The notes: generated from the letters alone by a model not told the origin. Shown: positions 23,492 to 33,669, counted from the stretch's first letter. The stretch is DNA of 64,000 nt from Numidum massiliense (GCF_001375555.1 NZ_CTDZ01000009.1:434001-498000); one strand, 5' to 3'. Made by a program: numbers and translations.

Positions 23492-26359
23492 ATGGCCAAC
23501 GAAAAACAAACGACGACAGCGAACGAGCAGCCGTTAAACATTCCGAAGACGTATGACCCACAACAAACAGAAAACAAGTGGTATGCGTATTGGCTCGAAC
23601 ACGATCTGTTTCGTGCTGGGGACATAGGTGTAGGTGAAATACCAAGCGACACACCAAGCGAAACACCAGACACACCAAGCGAAACACCAGACACACCAAG
23701 CGAAACAGCACGTGACACAGCCCGCGATACAGTAGAAGACACAAATGAAGATAAAGATCCCACAGCAGCCGAGCAAACCGATGCCGGCGTTCGCGCGAAC
23801 GACGACAGGCGCGCTAAGCGCAAGGAGAAGTTTTCCGTCGTCATCCCGCCGCCAAACGTGACCGGCGTTTTGCACATCGGGCACGCCCTCGATTTTACGT
23901 TACAGGACATTCTCGTGCGGGCGAAGCGGATGCAAGGGTACGATGCGCTCTGGTTGCCGGGGACAGACCACGCGGGCATTGCGACGCAAGCGAAAGTGGA
24001 GCAAAAGTTGCGCGTAGAAGGTGTGTCGCGCCACGACCTCGGGCGGGAAAAGTTTCTCGCGCGCGTGTGGGAGTGGAAAGAACATTACGCCCAGAGGATT
24101 CGCGACCAATGGCGTAAAATGGGTCTATCTGTCGACTACTCCCGCGAGCGGTTTACGATGGACGAGGGGTTGTCGCGGGCGGTGCGCGAAGTGTTCCTCC
24201 GCCTGTATGAAAAAGGGCTTATCTATCGTGGGAAGTATATCATTAACTGGGACCCGGAGGCGGGGACGGCTCTTTCCGACATCGAAGTGGAACATAAAGA
24301 AGTGACCGGTGCGCTGTACCATATGAAATATCCGCTTAAAGACGGGAGCGGCCACATTACGGTGGCGACGACTCGTCCGGAGACGATGCTCGGCGATACA
24401 GCCGTCGCGGTACACCCCGACGACGAACGGTATGAGCACTTAATCGGGCAAACGGTTGTGTTGCCGATTGTCGGGCGGGAAATTCCGATCGTCGCCGACA
24501 CGTACGTCGATAAAACATTCGGCAGTGGTGCTGTAAAAATTACGCCGGCCCACGATCCGAATGACTTTGAACTCGGGCAGCGGCACGAGTTGCCGCAAGT
24601 GCTCGTCATGGACGAAAGAGGGAAAATGAACGGGAATGCCGGTAAATACCAAGGGATGGACCGCTTCGCCTGCCGCAAACAGATCGTCGCTGATTTGCAA
24701 GAAGCGGGCGTCCTCTTCCACATCGAGGAGCACGTCCACTCCGTCGGGCACAGCGAGCGTACTGGAGCTGTCGTCGAACCGTATTTGTCGACGCAGTGGT
24801 TCGTACGCATGAAGCCGCTGGCGGAGCAAGCGATCGCCCAGCAAAAAAGCGGCAACGGCGTCAACTTCGTTCCCGAACGGTTTGAAAAGATTTACTTGCA
24901 CTGGATTGAAAACATTCGCGACTGGTGCATTTCGCGGCAGCTGTGGTGGGGACACCGCATTCCAGCGTGGTACTGTCAGTCCTGCGGGGAAACGACGGTG
25001 TCTGTGGACGACGTCAACACCTGTGCCCATTGTGGCAGCGAGTCGCTCAAGCAAGACGAAGACGTGCTCGACACGTGGTTTAGTTCGGCGCTGTGGCCCT
25101 TTTCGACGCTGGGCTGGCCGGAGGAGACGGCAGACTTACAGCGTTACTTCCCGACCGACGTGCTCGTCACCGGGTATGACATCATTTACTTCTGGGTGGC
25201 GCGCATGATTTTCACCTCCCTCGAATTTAAAGGTGAAATTCCGTTTAACGACGTGCTCATTCACGGCTTAGTGCGCGATGCGGAAGGACGGAAAATGTCC
25301 AAGTCCCTCGGCAACGGCGTCGACCCCCTCGAAGTGATCGACACGTACGGTGCGGACGCGATGCGTTACATGCTGTCGACGGGCATCACGCCGGGGCAAG
25401 ATGTGCGCTTCCATTGGGAGCGGGTGGAGATGGCGCGCAACTTCGCCAACAAAATTTGGAACGCGTCGCGCTTTACGCTGATGAACTTGGAAGGCTTCAC
25501 TGCAGATGACGTCGATTTGTCCGGAGAGTTGTCCCTTGCCGACAAGTGGATCTTACATCGCTTGAACGAGACGACCGCCGAAGTGACGCGCGGCATCGAC
25601 CGCTACGAGTTCGGGGAAGTCGGCCGCACGCTGTACGCCTTTATTTGGGACGAATTTTGCGATTGGTACATTGAGCTCGCCAAGCTGTCGCTGTACGGAG
25701 ACGATGCAGCGGCGAAGCGGACGACACAGTCGGTACTCACGTACGTGCTCGACCGCACGCTACGCCTATTGCACCCGTTTATGCCGTTTATTACGGAAGA
25801 GATATGGCAACACTTACCAACGAAAGGTATGAGTATCGTCACGGCGGCATGGCCAGAAACGGACAGCGCTCACGATTTTCCAGAGGAAACAGCGGCGATG
25901 ACGCTCGTCATGGACATCGTGCGCCACGTGCGCAACATTCGCGCCGAATCGAACGTGCCACCGAACAAAGCGGTCGCGTTAATCGTCCGTCCCGACGAAG
26001 CATCGTTACGAGCGGTACAGGCCGGAGAAGATTACATCGCGCGCTTGGCGAAGACGAGCGAACTTGTGATCGATCCTACGGCGACGCGTCCGGACAAAGC
26101 GATGTCTGCTGTCATCTCCGGCGCAGAACTGTATTTGCCGCTCGAAGGCCTTATCGATTTGGAAAAAGAAGTGGCGCGGCTACAGAAAGAACTGGCGCGC
26201 CTCGACCAAGAGGTGGCCCGAGTCGCCAAAAAACTGAGTAATGAAGGATTTGTGGCGAAGGCGCCGGCACACCTCGTCGAAGCGGAACGGCAAAAAGGTG
26301 TCGACTACGAACAGCAGCGCGAAAAAGTGCGCGAACAACTCGCTACGCTCCAAGCGTAA
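23492..26359 (+). CDS. valS: Valyl-tRNA synthetase with a repetitive N-terminal insertion
   Basis: Charges tRNA-Val; class Ia synthetase. It has [15 protein letters not shown] (HIGH near residue 138), the editing domain, [12 protein letters not shown], the anticodon-binding domain and a C-terminal coiled coil ([21 protein letters not shown]). The protein has 955 residues, whereas the family usually has about 880. The excess is an insertion of about 70 residues (about 43-112) between the [10 protein letters not shown] segment and the HIGH region. The insertion is made of Thr/Pro/Ser/Glu/Asp repeats (SETPDTP). Its DNA has a 21-base repeat at 23648-23707. ATG 23492 follows TGGGGGA; upstream ATG/GTG codons lie in the T-box terminator. 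Confidence 0.96.
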   Translation: MANEKQTTTANEQPLNIPKTYDPQQTENKWYAYWLEHDLFRAGDIGVGEIPSDTPSETPDTPSETPDTPSETARDTARDTVEDTNEDKDPTAAEQTDAGVRANDDRRAKRKEKFSVVIPPPNVTGVLHIGHALDFTLQDILVRAKRMQGYDALWLPGTDHAGIATQAKVEQKLRVEGVSRHDLGREKFLARVWEWKEHYAQRIRDQWRKMGLSVDYSRERFTMDEGLSRAVREVFLRLYEKGLIYRGKYIINWDPEAGTALSDIEVEHKEVTGALYHMKYPLKDGSGHITVATTRPETMLGDTAVAVHPDDERYEHLIGQTVVLPIVGREIPIVADTYVDKTFGSGAVKITPAHDPNDFELGQRHELPQVLVMDERGKMNGNAGKYQGMDRFACRKQIVADLQEAGVLFHIEEHVHSVGHSERTGAVVEPYLSTQWFVRMKPLAEQAIAQQKSGNGVNFVPERFEKIYLHWIENIRDWCISRQLWWGHRIPAWYCQSCGETTVSVDDVNTCAHCGSESLKQDEDVLDTWFSSALWPFSTLGWPEETADLQRYFPTDVLVTGYDIIYFWVARMIFTSLEFKGEIPFNDVLIHGLVRDAEGRKMSKSLGNGVDPLEVIDTYGADAMRYMLSTGITPGQDVRFHWERVEMARNFANKIWNASRFTLMNLEGFTADDVDLSGELSLADKWILHRLNETTAEVTRGIDRYEFGEVGRTLYAFIWDEFCDWYIELAKLSLYGDDAAAKRTTQSVLTYVLDRTLRLLHPFMPFITEEIWQHLPTKGMSIVTAAWPETDSAHDFPEETAAMTLVMDIVRHVRNIRAESNVPPNKAVALIVRPDEASLRAVQAGEDYIARLAKTSELVIDPTATRPDKAMSAVISGAELYLPLEGLIDLEKEVARLQKELARLDQEVARVAKKLSNEGFVAKAPAHLVEAERQKGVDYEQQREKVREQLATLQA
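23648..23707 (+). repeat. 21-base tandem repeat inside valS
   Basis: The 21-base unit GACACACCAAGCGAAACACC(A) occurs twice perfectly and a third time partially, encoding repeated DTPSETP. The length of 21 bases keeps the frame. Confidence 0.9.
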
Positions 26360-26476
26360 GCAGTGGGAGTAGTGCAAGCAGTAACGGGGCACGGGAAAGG
26401 TAATAAGGTATCCTTTAAGGTCCTTGTCGCGAGTGAGACGTTCACGCGCATGTACTGAACAGAGGGAGTAAAACGT

Positions 26477-27955
26477 ATGTCGACATCACAGTCACAGTCG
26501 TTAGCAGCAGCACTCACTTGGTTAAAAAGTTTTGATCGTTTTCACATCCGTCCGGGACTGGAACGGATGGAGGCGATGCTGGCGGCGCTCGGTCACCCCG
26601 AGCGCGGGCTCCGCTTTTTGCACATTGCCGGAACGAACGGAAAAGGGTCGACAGGTGCGTTTACGGCGCAGCTATTGCGCGCGCACGGGCAGACGGTCGG
26701 CGTTTTTTCTTCTCCGGCTATTATGCATGAACTCGATCGTATAAAGTATAATGGGGATAGGATCACAGACGGGGATTTTTTACAGTGTGTCGCGACGCTT
26801 CAGACGGTCGCCGCGCAGTTAGACGAGCGGCCGACCGAGTTTGAAGTCATGACGACACTCGCACTCGTTTACTTTAGTACCGTGCGTCCCGATTGGGTCG
26901 TATGGGAAACAGGCCTCGGCGGACGGTGGGATTCGACGAACGTCGTCGATCCGGTCCTTTCGATTATTACGAACGTCGGACACGACCACATGGCGATATT
27001 GGGCGACACGATCGAACAAATTGCCGCAGAAAAGGCTGGCATCGTCAAGCAGGGGCGCCCCGTCGTTACCGCAGCAGCGCCACCGGCCACAGGCGTCATC
27101 CGCGCGCAAGCGGAAAAAATGGAGGCACCCTTCTATGCCTTGTCCGACTATGTGCACACCGGCGGCAGTTCCGGGAAAGGGAGAGGAGCTCACGATCGCA
27201 GCGAGGCACGCGCCTGCTCGGACGCTCACGGCGAGGCACACGCTCGCGTGGGTGATCGCCTAGATCGCCAAGATCACCAAGATCATCCAAACGGTCGTAC
27301 GCACCGCGCGCACGACCGTAACGAGCGGAGCGGCAGGCGGCAGCAGCGCTTTACTTACCGAGGGCTAGTACATGAGTGGGAGCAGTTAGCGATTCCGCTA
27401 CTCGGCGACCACCAAGTGCAAAATGCCGCCTTAAGCTTATTCGCACTCGAACTACTCGAGCGGGAAGGGTACGTGCACTTAAGCGATCTAGCCGTCACGT
27501 GCGGACTAGCTGCAACGGAGTGGCCGGGCAGGATGGAGCTTGTGCAGGAGCAGCCTCTGCTTTTACTCGACGCCGCACATAATCGGGAAGCCGCCGTGCA
27601 ACTTAAGCAGGCGCTCGAGACGTATTTTACATACGATAAATGTTGGTTAATCATTGGAATTTTTGCTGATAAAGACATTGCAGCGGTCACGGAGCCGCTC
27701 GGCCAGTTAGCCGATGACATGGTGGCGACTTCCGGTGATAACCCGCGCTATGTCGCGGCTTCCACCCTCGCTGCACAGCTAAAAGAGGCGTTTCCGGCAA
27801 AGCGCGTGAGAACGGTCGCAGCGCCAGAGGCGGCTGTCCAGTTGGCGATGAGGCATTGTAAAACAAACGATTTAATCGTAGTGGCAGGTAGTCACGACTT
27901 GATGAGTCGTGTGCGTAAGCACCTAGTGCAAACGAAAGTAAAGGTTGGTGGGTGA
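26477..27955 (+). CDS. folC: Folylpolyglutamate synthase/dihydrofolate synthase with a low-complexity insertion
   Basis: ATP-dependent ligase adding glutamate to (dihydro)folate or pteroate. It has the N-terminal P-loop AGTNGKGST, the VWETGLGGRWDSTN motif, LGDHQVQNAAL and LLLDAAHNREA. The protein is 492 residues, against about 430 for most FolC. The excess is an insertion at about residues 228-290 (codons from 27158 to 27345), rich in Asp, His, Arg and Gly, with DNA repeats such as GATCGCC/GATCACC/GATCATCC. ATG 26477 follows GAGGGAG. It overlaps murC by 4 bases. Confidence 0.95.
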   Translation: MSTSQSQSLAAALTWLKSFDRFHIRPGLERMEAMLAALGHPERGLRFLHIAGTNGKGSTGAFTAQLLRAHGQTVGVFSSPAIMHELDRIKYNGDRITDGDFLQCVATLQTVAAQLDERPTEFEVMTTLALVYFSTVRPDWVVWETGLGGRWDSTNVVDPVLSIITNVGHDHMAILGDTIEQIAAEKAGIVKQGRPVVTAAAPPATGVIRAQAEKMEAPFYALSDYVHTGGSSGKGRGAHDRSEARACSDAHGEAHARVGDRLDRQDHQDHPNGRTHRAHDRNERSGRRQQRFTYRGLVHEWEQLAIPLLGDHQVQNAALSLFALELLEREGYVHLSDLAVTCGLAATEWPGRMELVQEQPLLLLDAAHNREAAVQLKQALETYFTYDKCWLIIGIFADKDIAAVTEPLGQLADDMVATSGDNPRYVAASTLAAQLKEAFPAKRVRTVAAPEAAVQLAMRHCKTNDLIVVAGSHDLMSRVRKHLVQTKVKVGG

Positions 27956-29352
27956 CAGTGACGAAAGAACACGTTCATTTTGTCGGGATCGGCGGGTACG
28001 GCATGAGTGCGATTGCGCGCGTTATGTTAGATATGGGGTACCGCGTCAGCGGCTCAGACGTCACGGAAAAAGAGTTGACCGTGCGATTGAAAGAGCGGGG
28101 TGCGACCGTTTATATTGGCCACGCGGCAGAAAATATAGATGGCGCCGATTTCGTCGTCTATTCAACGGGTGTCCCGAAAGACAACATCGAGTTACAGACG
28201 GCGAAGCGGGAAGAGATTCCGCTTTTACACCGTTCGGAAATGCTCGCCAAGTTGTTAAACGAGCGCAAAGGGATTGCCGTCGCCGGGGCACACGGAAAAA
28301 CGACGACGTCCTCGATGATTGCGCATGTGATGGCACATAGCGGCGCTGATCCGACGTATGTGATCGGTGGCGAAGTGGTCGGTTTGGGCGGTAATGCGCA
28401 AGCGGGAAAAAGCGACTACGTCGTCGCCGAAGCGGATGAAAGCGACGGGAGCTTTCTCGCGTACCATCCATACCTAGCGGTCGTCACGAACATTGAAGCA
28501 GACCATCTCGAAAATTACGACGGGTCGTTCGCCAATCTGTTAGCCGCTTACCGCCAGTTTTTGAGTCAAGTGCAGCCGGGGGGACAGGCACTCCTTTGCG
28601 GCGATGACCGTTACATCCGCGAACTGTTACCTGAAGTCGTAGCCCCTGTCGCCACGTACGGGTTAGGAGAAGATGTGGACGTGCGCGCGACCGACATCCG
28701 CATGCAAGGGATGCGCACGCGATTTGCCGTAATAGATCGCGGACAGCTTTTGGGGGAGGTCGAGCTGGGCGTTCCTGGTCGCCATAACGTGTACAATTCA
28801 CTGGCGACAATCGTCGTCTGTCTGAAGGCAGGCATCTCATTTAGCGACATTGCCGCAGCCTTACCGCATTTCCGCGGCACGAAACGGCGATTCGAAATTG
28901 TCGGTGAGGCAAACGGGGTGACGGTCGTCGACGACTATGCGCACCACCCGACAGAAATCGAAGCGACGATTGCGGCGGCGAAGGCACTCGACCAGCGCAT
29001 TATCGCCGTGTTTCAGCCACAGCGGTACTCGCGCACGTATTTTTTACTCGATGCGTTTAGCCGCGCCTTCGGCGAAGCGGACGAAGTGGTCATATCCGAC
29101 ATTTATGCACCGATCGGAGAAGAGCGGATCGAAGGCGTTAGCGCGCGCCGCTTAACGGAATTAATCCGCGAGAACTGCAATCCACAGGCGACGTACTGTG
29201 CGACGAAGGAAGATGTGGCGAACTATTTGCTAGAGCGGGTACGGCCGGGAGATTGTGTGCTGACGATGGGTGCGGGTGACATTTGGAAGGTGGCAAAAAA
29301 CTTATCACAAGCTTTGAAAACCTATCCTTTAAAACGGGCAAACAGTGAGTAA
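27952..29352 (+). CDS. murC: UDP-N-acetylmuramate--L-alanine ligase
   Basis: Adds L-alanine to UDP-MurNAc in peptidoglycan synthesis. The 466-residue protein has FVGIGGYGMSAIA (nucleotide-substrate motif), GAHGKTTTSSM (P-loop), EADESDGSFL, NIEADHLENYD and DDYAHHPTEI. GTG at 27952 overlaps the folC stop; GTG at 27958 is an alternative. In B. subtilis murC lies elsewhere, so its place between folC and the prepilin peptidase is a lineage feature. A terminator follows at 29385. Confidence 0.96.
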   Translation: MTVTKEHVHFVGIGGYGMSAIARVMLDMGYRVSGSDVTEKELTVRLKERGATVYIGHAAENIDGADFVVYSTGVPKDNIELQTAKREEIPLLHRSEMLAKLLNERKGIAVAGAHGKTTTSSMIAHVMAHSGADPTYVIGGEVVGLGGNAQAGKSDYVVAEADESDGSFLAYHPYLAVVTNIEADHLENYDGSFANLLAAYRQFLSQVQPGGQALLCGDDRYIRELLPEVVAPVATYGLGEDVDVRATDIRMQGMRTRFAVIDRGQLLGEVELGVPGRHNVYNSLATIVVCLKAGISFSDIAAALPHFRGTKRRFEIVGEANGVTVVDDYAHHPTEIEATIAAAKALDQRIIAVFQPQRYSRTYFLLDAFSRAFGEADEVVISDIYAPIGEERIEGVSARRLTELIRENCNPQATYCATKEDVANYLLERVRPGDCVLTMGAGDIWKVAKNLSQALKTYPLKRANSE

Positions 29353-29384
29353 GTGTTAAAAATTGAATCGGGTCATTCAGAACG

Positions 29385-29413
29385 CGGCGGACTTTAGTTC
29401 CGCCGTTTTTTTT
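29385..29413 (+). terminator. Rho-independent terminator after murC
   Basis: CGGCGGA (29385-29391) pairs with TCCGCCG (29399-29405), followed by eight T. It lies 32 bases after the murC stop and ends the valS-folC-murC unit. Confidence 0.9.
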
Positions 29414-29518
29414 GTCAGAAGGCTTGCCACCGCAACTAATCTCATGAATAATAAGAGTTAAGATAGCACGCGACATACAAGGGCAGGCGACCAGCTTGTT
29501 GCAAGGGGAGGGCGAAGA

Positions 29519-30280
29519 GTGGAAACAGTTGGAGCGTACGCCGCGTTTGCCGTAGTAGGGTTAGTCGTCGGCAGTTTCAATAACGTCGTCGCTTATCGCG
29601 TGCCAGCCGGCGAATCGGTCGTCGAGCCCCCTTCCCACTGTCCGGTTTGTGCCACCCAGCTAAAGGCGAGTGATCTCGTTCCCGTGCTCAGTTTCGTCGT
29701 CCTAGGCGGACGTTGTCGCTATTGTCGGGCGCCGATCCCCTTCGTCTATCCGCTTATGGAGATCGCTACAGCGCTCCTGTTCGTCCTCGCCTTTTGGCGC
29801 TTTGGCTGGTCGGGGGAACTAGGCGTCGCCTTGCCACTGTTCGCCTTGCTGACGATCGTCACCCACACCGACGCGCGACTAAAGCGTATTCCAGATGCGA
29901 TCACTATTCCCGGGATGGTTTACTTCGCCTTCGTGCGGCTCCTGTACCACCCGTTGCCGTGGCAAGATTACGTGTTCGGTTTTTTTGCCGCAGGGGGATT
30001 GCTGTTGTTAATAGCCGTCACTAGTCGCGGCGGGATGGGCGGGGGAGATATTAAATTGATGGCGCTAGCGGGCCTCGCTCTCGGCTGGCAACAAAGTTTG
30101 CTCGCCTTCGCCTTGGCGACGCTCAGCGGGGGAGTCGTTGGCACCTTCCTGTTGTTAACGGGAAAAGTTGATAGAAAAGATACACTTGCTTTCGGTATTT
30201 TTCTAGCGATTGGCATCGTTTGCGCTTACGTATGGGGCGAACAAATGTGGCAGTCGTACTGGCACGATCGGTTGCTTTAA
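29519..30280 (+). CDS. comC: Prepilin peptidase (type 4 prepilin leader peptidase/N-methyltransferase)
   Basis: Membrane aspartyl protease of the A24A family that cleaves and N-methylates type IV prepilins or competence pseudopilins. The 253-residue protein has the cytoplasmic zinc/methylation domain with CPVC and CRYC, a first aspartate in TDARLKRIPD and the second in GGGDIKLMALAG, and about eight spans. GTG at 29519 follows AAGGGGAGGGCGAAGA. It heads a pilM-pilN-pilO-like group. No prepilin substrate is encoded in the window. Confidence 0.95.
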   Translation: METVGAYAAFAVVGLVVGSFNNVVAYRVPAGESVVEPPSHCPVCATQLKASDLVPVLSFVVLGGRCRYCRAPIPFVYPLMEIATALLFVLAFWRFGWSGELGVALPLFALLTIVTHTDARLKRIPDAITIPGMVYFAFVRLLYHPLPWQDYVFGFFAAGGLLLLIAVTSRGGMGGGDIKLMALAGLALGWQQSLLAFALATLSGGVVGTFLLLTGKVDRKDTLAFGIFLAIGIVCAYVWGEQMWQSYWHDRLL

Positions 30281-30312
30281 TTTTGTCATCACGCGGTAAA
30301 GGAGTCATGACG

Positions 30313-31509
30313 GTGTGGGGTTCACGATCTTTTCTAGGAATGGAAATAAAAGATGACTATGTAAAAATCGTAGAAATGAGTCGCCGAAACCGCGGCGTGC
30401 AGCTGGAGCATTTTGTGTATGAACGCTTGCCGCAAGGTTGGATCGAGGGCGGGCGCATCAAAAAACCGGTGGAACTCGCCGAGTTTTTGCACCGAGTCGC
30501 AAAAGACGAAATGCTGCGCAAGCGCAAGGTACATGTGTCGATTGCTAGCCCACACTTTCGCTTGCGAAAAAAAGTGTACCCATACATGTCGCAACGGTTG
30601 CTAAAAAAAGTGATCGCGCACGACGTGCACGAACAGATGGCGTTACCGTACGACGATCCGCTATACGACGTCGCCTATTTGCAACGCCCACGCAAACGTG
30701 ACGAAAACAACGAATGGAAACTTCTGTTAGCTATCGCATCGCGCGCTTTCGTACGCGACTACGTCGAAGTTGTACGGGCGAGCAGATTGCGACCGGTCGG
30801 CGTCGATTTGGCGCCGCTAGCTGTTTACCGCTGGCTAAAGTACGTGCGTCCGGACCAAAGCGAAGTACAGAGCGTCCTCGTCGTCAATGTGTCCAAGCGG
30901 GTGGCAGAGGTCGCTTTATTCGCGCAGGACGTGCCCGTTTTGTCGCGTCGTTTGACGGTTAACGTCGCTGATCACGTCGTCGCGGCCGACCTTCGCACCC
31001 AACTCGTCGCGCAAGCTTCTGGCAAAGTCGTCGGGCGCATCGGAAGCGAGAAACCGGTACATACATCTAGCTGCGCCCATGAAGAGGAAGCTGCTTGCAC
31101 GTCGGAGTGGATCGACGGCGAGGAAGATGGACACCCAACAGGAAGCACACGCGGTGACGGTACGCGCCATACTAAAAAGTCCGGAAACGTCACTTATTTG
31201 TCGCAAGCGGGCGTTACGGTGAAAGATCGCGCTTTGGTTACAGCTTACGCGGACGAACTCGCCGCCTTACTCGAACAGATGGTCACATTGTACGACCTCG
31301 ATCTCGCGACAGAAGTTGTGTTGACTGGGGATGAGCTCCCTTTGTACCCACTCAGTCACCTCCTGCAGGAGCGATTGGCGCATCGCGTCACCGTCCTCTC
31401 GGAGGAAATACCGGTGAGTGACTCCCTCCTTTACAAACCGCCAACGGGGGTGAAAAACGGGCTATGCGTGTCCATGGGGTTGGCGCTGCAAGGATTGGTT
31501 CGCACGTGA
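30313..31509 (+). CDS. pilM: PilM-like actin-fold ATPase of a type IV pilus machine
   Basis: PilM is a cytosolic FtsA/actin-like protein that docks on the N-terminal tail of PilN. Family features: SFLGMEIKDDYVKIVE near the start, VSIASPHFRLRKKVYP, YDVAYLQRP, and TEVVLTGDELPLYPL near the C-terminus. Residues about 240-300 (31040-31200) hold a His/Glu/Asp/Gly-rich insertion (HTSSCAHEEEAAC..., GSTRGDGTRH) that is not part of the fold. GTG at 30313 gives 8-base spacing to AAAGGAG; ATG at 30307 is too close. The stop overlaps pilN's GTG. Confidence 0.85.
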   Translation: MWGSRSFLGMEIKDDYVKIVEMSRRNRGVQLEHFVYERLPQGWIEGGRIKKPVELAEFLHRVAKDEMLRKRKVHVSIASPHFRLRKKVYPYMSQRLLKKVIAHDVHEQMALPYDDPLYDVAYLQRPRKRDENNEWKLLLAIASRAFVRDYVEVVRASRLRPVGVDLAPLAVYRWLKYVRPDQSEVQSVLVVNVSKRVAEVALFAQDVPVLSRRLTVNVADHVVAADLRTQLVAQASGKVVGRIGSEKPVHTSSCAHEEEAACTSEWIDGEEDGHPTGSTRGDGTRHTKKSGNVTYLSQAGVTVKDRALVTAYADELAALLEQMVTLYDLDLATEVVLTGDELPLYPLSHLLQERLAHRVTVLSEEIPVSDSLLYKPPTGVKNGLCVSMGLALQGLVRT

Positions 31510-32207
31510 ACATTAACTTAATGCCGCGTGAACCGCTGTTTCGCCGTTTTTTTTATGTCTGGCTGGTGCTGACGCTTTTCGCCCTCATCGCTCTCGCCGG
31601 TTTTGCCCAGCAGTTATTTAATAAACAGCGCGCCGTCGCCAGTCAATTGGACAAGCACGTCGAACAGCTTTCAAGGGAGAAAAAAAACATGGCGACAGCG
31701 TTAAAAAAGTATGAGCAGCGGGAAAAGTCTTGGCAAAAAAACAAACCGTACGTCGCGTATGAAACGGTGGTCGAACAGCTTTCACAAGGCGTGTTGTATT
31801 GGGGCGACATCCTGTCTGAGATGGAAAAAGTGCTGCCGGATGGCGGGGCACTGTTTCGCCTCGAGGTGACGGGTACGACCGTGCAAGGATTTGCCGTAGT
31901 CCATTCGCTAGAGGGTGCTGCCTCGTTTATGGAAAAAATGCAAGGAATCCCTTATGTGAGCGGCTTTGCGTTGGAGACGGTCAATACTCCGACAGAGTTT
32001 GTCCCGCTGTACGTCGAGGACGAGGGTGCCCACATTTTCCGCTTTCGTTTCGAAGTCGAAGTGGCAGAAGCGGAAACTTCGGAGTCTGGCGACGCTGATG
32101 ACGAGGCGCCTCGCGACGACGCGGACGCAGTTGAGGAAGACGCTCACGGCGGGGGCGGTAGGGACGACGCTCACGGTGGGGAAGCAAAGGACGATGTGCG
32201 CGATTAG
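31506..32207 (+). CDS. pilN: PilN-like fimbrial assembly protein
   Basis: 233 residues. A short N-terminal segment NINLMPREP (the PilN signature that binds PilM) precedes a single span (VWLVLTLFALIALAGFAQQL), a coiled coil (DKHVEQLSREKKNMATALKKYEQREKSWQKN is the region) and a ferredoxin-like domain (LFRLEVTGTTVQGFAVVHS). The tail is Asp/Glu/Gly/His-rich and repetitive (DDAHGGEAKDD). GTG at 31506 overlaps the pilM stop. It should form a heterodimer with the PilO-like protein. Confidence 0.85.
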   Translation: MNINLMPREPLFRRFFYVWLVLTLFALIALAGFAQQLFNKQRAVASQLDKHVEQLSREKKNMATALKKYEQREKSWQKNKPYVAYETVVEQLSQGVLYWGDILSEMEKVLPDGGALFRLEVTGTTVQGFAVVHSLEGAASFMEKMQGIPYVSGFALETVNTPTEFVPLYVEDEGAHIFRFRFEVEVAEAETSESGDADDEAPRDDADAVEEDAHGGGGRDDAHGGEAKDDVRD

Positions 32208-32381
32208 TGCGAGCGGATGGCCTTTAGTTGACGTGAATAAGGCCGTATACATATGGCCGACAAGTTGTGTGCAGACGGTTAACAAAGCTGAGACGGCATG
32301 GACAGTATGGCCGTACGGACGGTTATTAAGGCCGTGACGGTATAGGTCGTACAGTCGTGCGAACGGTGAGGTGGCGCGAAA

Positions 32382-33482
32382 ATGAGAGTTAAACTATGGC
32401 GGAACAGAATGCTACTCGTATACGTAATAATCGTTTTCGTGTCACTGGCGGGGCTCCTCGGCTATTTTGCACCAAAAATATGGCAAGAGTGGCGACGCAT
32501 CGACGCGTTAACGAAACAAAAAGAATCGATGGAAGCGTACATTGCAAAGGGGAAGAAGTTGCTAAAGAAAGAAGAAAAGCGTCCGACGGCGCCGTTAGAC
32601 GACGCGACGCTCGCCGACTTGCAGCAGAAGTTACCGGTGCAAGAGGAAATTCCGCGCTTTATTCAGCAACTCGCGAAGGCGTCCGAGCGCGCGGGCGCGA
32701 CGCTAAACGGCCTCCACTTCGGACGTAGTGAGCAGGAATTGAATGAGCGGCTTGTAGCGCCGGGCTTTGCACCGGAAGAAGAACAGCAAGCGGCTGCCGA
32801 AGAAAAAAAGCGTGAGTGGCGTGCGGCCTTTGGGCAAAAAAACGGCGCAGAAAAAAAAGGGGAAAAGGACAAACAGGCAGAGCCCCCGCCTAAGAAACGG
32901 TCGCCGCTGTTAAAAGTGGACGAGAGCGTAAAAGCATCCGAGCGACAAACAGCCACCGCTAAACAGAAAGATAACGATCAACGTGTCAAAGCCGTATGGA
33001 CCGACATCTACTTAAAAACGTCGTATCGTAATCTAGCGAACTTTTTTTCGGAGATGCAAGAGATTGAGCGATTGACAGAAGTTGTCGCCTGGCGGTTCGT
33101 CCTTCCCGACGAAGAGAACAGCAGCCACGTGCGCATTCGCGTCAAAGCGTTTTTTTACGAAGATGAACAACTGACCGCCTTACCGCTGCTTCCGGCACCA
33201 AACATTTCTCCGGACGGTGGCCGTGCCCTTACCGTGTTGCCTCGCGCGCCGCAACCGAAAGAGGATGACGACGATGCGAAAAAGGACGAGGATAAGCACC
33301 AGCGTGACGGTCGCGTCATTTTGAACATGCCGTTTATTTTGAAACCGAACGAAGACGGCGACGGCTATATCCTCTATCCGTGGGATCCCGACGAGGCGGA
33401 GGATGATGAGGAGGACGAAGAGGCTAACGGCAGCAGCAATAAACGCGAGCGGGCTAAAGGCAAAAGTGATCAGCGAGAATAG
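32382..33482 (+). CDS. pilO: PilO-like pilus assembly protein
   Basis: 366 residues. N-terminal span (LLVYVIIVFVSLAGLLGYF), coiled coil, and a C-terminal periplasmic-type domain region (WTDIYLKTSYRNLANFFSEM, EIERLTEVVAWRF). The middle region (about 130-190) is Lys/Glu-rich, and the tail is acidic (DEAEDDEEDEEANGSS). PilO normally pairs with PilN to form the inner-membrane alignment complex. ATG at 32382 lies after a 174-base spacer with repeated GGCCGTA motifs; there is no other gene in it. Confidence 0.75.
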   Translation: MRVKLWRNRMLLVYVIIVFVSLAGLLGYFAPKIWQEWRRIDALTKQKESMEAYIAKGKKLLKKEEKRPTAPLDDATLADLQQKLPVQEEIPRFIQQLAKASERAGATLNGLHFGRSEQELNERLVAPGFAPEEEQQAAAEEKKREWRAAFGQKNGAEKKGEKDKQAEPPPKKRSPLLKVDESVKASERQTATAKQKDNDQRVKAVWTDIYLKTSYRNLANFFSEMQEIERLTEVVAWRFVLPDEENSSHVRIRVKAFFYEDEQLTALPLLPAPNISPDGGRALTVLPRAPQPKEDDDDAKKDEDKHQRDGRVILNMPFILKPNEDGDGYILYPWDPDEAEDDEEDEEANGSSNKRERAKGKSDQRE

Positions 33483-33500
33483 ACAGCGTATGAGTAGATA

Positions 33501-33560
33501 GGCGACGTATGGGTGATTAGGGCGACATATAGGTTGTTAGGGCGACGAATGGGTGGTTAT
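33501..33560 (+). repeat. Three 20-base imperfect tandem repeats after pilO
   Basis: GGCGACGTATGGGTGATTAG, GGCGACATATAGGTTGTTAG and GGCGACGAATGGGTGGTTAT occupy 33501-33560 and are flanked by degraded partial copies. They begin 19 bases after the pilO stop. The 187-base spacer holds no gene. Confidence 0.85.
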
Positions 33561-33669
33561 GCGACAGTGGCAGTAAGCGGGAACGAAGAAATGCGTATCT
33601 GCGGTTCTATCTTCTCTACTTTTTCATACAATACGAGTAAAACAAGCTCGTACTAGGGAGAAGATGAGA

